A DNA stretch of 9,334 bases, taken from positions 1,455 through 10,788 of the forward strand of contig DOZP01000335.1 in assembly GCA_003517945.1 (NCBI GenBank), read 5' to 3'. Positions 7,829 to 9,334 of this stretch are shown here, piece by piece (position 1 is the first letter of the stretch; every line of letters begins with the position of its first letter). This DNA comes from Porphyromonadaceae bacterium (lineage in GTDB: Bacteria; Bacteroidota; Bacteroidia; Bacteroidales; Tannerellaceae). Under the pieces are notes generated by a model. It had not been told where the DNA came from and did not search any database. It was given only the letters and a program-made list of their open reading frames with translations. Made by a program: the position numbers and the translations under genes.

Positions 7829-7846
7829 TAAACGCACGTCAAAATT

Positions 7847-9250
7847 TTATTTTACCGTACTAAAAGACGTTTTATCAAAAGTAATGTTTTCTTCCGTTAC
7901 GTTTTCGGCATTGTCAACGGCATGGATAAATTTTCTCACTTCGCCGGCATGGATATTTTTTATCTCCACATTTTTTACCGGCAGCCTGGCATCTCCTTTT
8001 ATTTCATAGATAGCGTCTGTAGCATCACATGTTATGTTTTTGATATGAATGCCGTCAATACGTGTTATTTTTTCTTCGTAAGTGGGCACAATATCTCTCC
8101 ATTGGTATAATACATCCGTATCGATTTCCAATATGCGTTGCATACGTCCGGCTTTTACATGATCCATGTAAATGTTTTCAATAAAACCGCCGCGGCGCAG
8201 GTTGGTTTTGATAAAGAAAAGACGGAAAACGGTGTCGGGGGCATTGCAATTATGCATGTAGATGTTTCGTACGCCGCCCGACATTTCGCTGCCTATGCCT
8301 AACAGGACGTGTCCCTTGAGTATATTGCAGTTACGTATGACGATATTTTCGCAGGGGGTATTGAGCCTCCATGCGTCGCGGTTCCGGCCGGATTTTATGA
8401 CGACCGCATCATCTCCCTGGTCAAAGGTACAATCTTCGACCAGAAAATTGCGGCTCATCTCAAAGTCAACCCCGTCGTTATTGTGTCCGTGCGCTTTCAC
8501 ATCCAGATTACGGACAACCCCTCCGTTACACATGTAAAGGTGTATGGTCCAGAAAGGGCTTTCCCTGATTTTGAATCCGTCGAGCAAAACGTTTTTACAA
8601 CGGTTGAAATGGATCAGGTGCGGACGCAGGTTATTTTCGTTTTCAGCCATTTGCCTCTGTTCTACCGGAACATCTGTGGATGCCATGGTGTATAATGTTT
8701 TCAGTGCATTCAGGTGGGCATCCGGCCGTCCGAACCATTTTTTCCATGTATCCATGACAGGGCTGAGCGTTCCTTTTCCGGTGATTGCGATGTTTTCGCA
8801 TTCGAAAGCATAGAGCAGGGGAGAGTAGTTATAACATTCGAGTCCTTCCCACGAAGTCATAACGGCCGGAAGATAATTGGCCGGATGATCCGTAAAACGG
8901 AGTACCGCGTTTTCTTCCAGATAGAGGTTTACATTGCTTTTAAAGTGGATAGGGCCGGTGAGCCACTCTCCTGCAGGAACGATCACCCTCCCTCCGCCGG
9001 CTTGGTTACATGCCTCAATGGCTTTCGCAATTGCTTCGGTATTGTTTCCCGTGCCTCCTGATGTCGCTCCGTAGCGGGTGATCGGGAAATCTTTTTGCGG
9101 GTAGATTAATACTTTGATGGTATCCATCGGAAACGGCGCATCGTCTACGACGATGGTTTCGTATCTGTATTCCCGTACCGGTTGTGTACACGACAGCGTG
9201 AAAAGCAAACCGGTAAAGGCGGTTGTAAGTAGTGTATTAACACGTTTCAT
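7847..9250 (-). CDS. GH28 family glycoside hydrolase lipoprotein (polygalacturonase-like)
   Basis: 467 residues. The signal peptide ends in TLSC with Cys21 as probable lipid attachment site, which places it in the envelope, periplasmic or surface side. The N-terminal ITRYGATSGGTGNNTEAI motif (57-74) and GGGRVIVPAGEWLTGPI (85-101) start a right-handed beta-helix of the pectin-hydrolase type. GH28 active-site motifs are present in order: NND (257-259) for NTD, GDD (279-281), and GHV (313-315) for GHG followed by GIGSE. The fourth motif, normally RIK, reads FIK (346-348) in FFIKTNLRRGG, so the arginine is replaced. The three catalytic aspartates (259, 280, 281) remain. The family hydrolyses galacturonic acid linkages in homogalacturonan or rhamnogalacturonan. 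The adjacent rhamnose mutarotase favours rhamnogalacturonan, and the substitutions suggest exo-action or an unusual subsite, but the substrate cannot be fixed from sequence. It starts 18 bp after the end of an upstream reading frame, so it probably lies in an operon with that gene. Confidence 0.93.
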   Translation of the reverse strand: MKRVNTLLTTAFTGLLFTLSCTQPVREYRYETIVVDDAPFPMDTIKVLIYPQKDFPITRYGATSGGTGNNTEAIAKAIEACNQAGGGRVIVPAGEWLTGPIHFKSNVNLYLEENAVLRFTDHPANYLPAVMTSWEGLECYNYSPLLYAFECENIAITGKGTLSPVMDTWKKWFGRPDAHLNALKTLYTMASTDVPVEQRQMAENENNLRPHLIHFNRCKNVLLDGFKIRESPFWTIHLYMCNGGVVRNLDVKAHGHNNDGVDFEMSRNFLVEDCTFDQGDDAVVIKSGRNRDAWRLNTPCENIVIRNCNILKGHVLLGIGSEMSGGVRNIYMHNCNAPDTVFRLFFIKTNLRRGGFIENIYMDHVKAGRMQRILEIDTDVLYQWRDIVPTYEEKITRIDGIHIKNITCDATDAIYEIKGDARLPVKNVEIKNIHAGEVRKFIHAVDNAENVTEENITFDKTSFSTVK

Positions 9251-9268
9251 TTTCGCTTTGGTATTCGT

Positions 9269-9334
9269 TTATTTTAGAAATTGGTTTAAAGAACAGCCGG
9301 TTTGTTTCAGTCCTTCTATTACGGATCCGGCATT
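9269..9334 (-). CDS. C-terminal fragment of an unidentified upstream gene
   Basis: From the right edge the minus strand reads 21 sense codons ending SLNQFLK and then TAA at 9271-9269, 18 bp before the GH28 start. The visible residues (NAGSVIEGLKQTGCSLNQFL) look like an ordinary amphipathic protein tail and codon use resembles the neighbours. The fragment is too short to identify a family. Its position makes another enzyme of the same pectin or rhamnose operon plausible, but that rests on context alone. A second minus-strand frame is also open here, so this is a moderate-confidence call. Confidence 0.5.
   Translation of the reverse strand, partial: NAGSVIEGLKQTGCSLNQFLK

Noticed and set aside
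7765..7842. Extension of the rhamnose mutarotase to a TTG at 7842
   Set aside because: The family is 104 residues and starts at the ATG at 7764; the added stretch contains the predicted promoter.
8309..9061. Overlapping plus-strand frames opposite the GH28 gene
   Set aside because: The GH28 frame carries all family motifs; the antisense frames are by-products of its codon pattern.

Overview
The window looks like chromosome from a gut-type Bacteroidales bacterium (Bacteroides, Parabacteroides or a close relative). The grounds are a full-length hybrid two-component system (periplasmic propeller sensor, histidine kinase, receiver and AraC output in one chain), lipoprotein-type signal peptides, starts without Shine-Dalgarno sequences, and promoters of the Bacteroidetes type (TTTG, about 20 nt, TAnnTTTG). 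Every gene I can support lies on the minus strand, so transcription runs from high to low coordinates.

Right part (about 3090-9334) is a carbohydrate-utilisation block. In transcription order it holds the last codons of an unidentified gene (9269-9334), a GH28 pectin-type glycoside hydrolase lipoprotein (7847-9250), an L-rhamnose mutarotase of exactly 104 residues (7450-7764) with a good promoter of its own, and the hybrid two-component regulator (3090-7397). GH28 plus rhamnose mutarotase points to a rhamnose- and galacturonate-containing pectic glycan such as rhamnogalacturonan. This would be one edge of a polysaccharide utilisation locus, but no susC/susD pair is visible here.

Middle (1765-3069): a 6-bladed beta-propeller lipoprotein starts 20 bp after the regulator and probably shares its transcript. 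Its real function is unknown.

Left part (1-1640) is a very AT-rich cassette of a different kind. It has a strong candidate promoter, a 70-residue double-glycine-leader precursor peptide with a Cys-rich CCxCxC core start (1370-1582), a stem-loop that could act as attenuator or terminator (1326-1363), and a radical SAM/SPASM peptide maturase that runs off the left edge (1-1295, 431 residues visible). Together these form a ribosomally synthesised, post-translationally modified peptide (RiPP) locus resembling the GG-Bacteroidales class. It is the most interesting part of the window because the modification and the product's role cannot be read from the sequence. The transporter/protease expected for such a system would lie beyond the left edge.

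There is no rRNA, tRNA, CRISPR array, insertion sequence or integrase in the window. No stretch over 300 bp lacks a gene; the largest gap is 182 bp (1583-1764).
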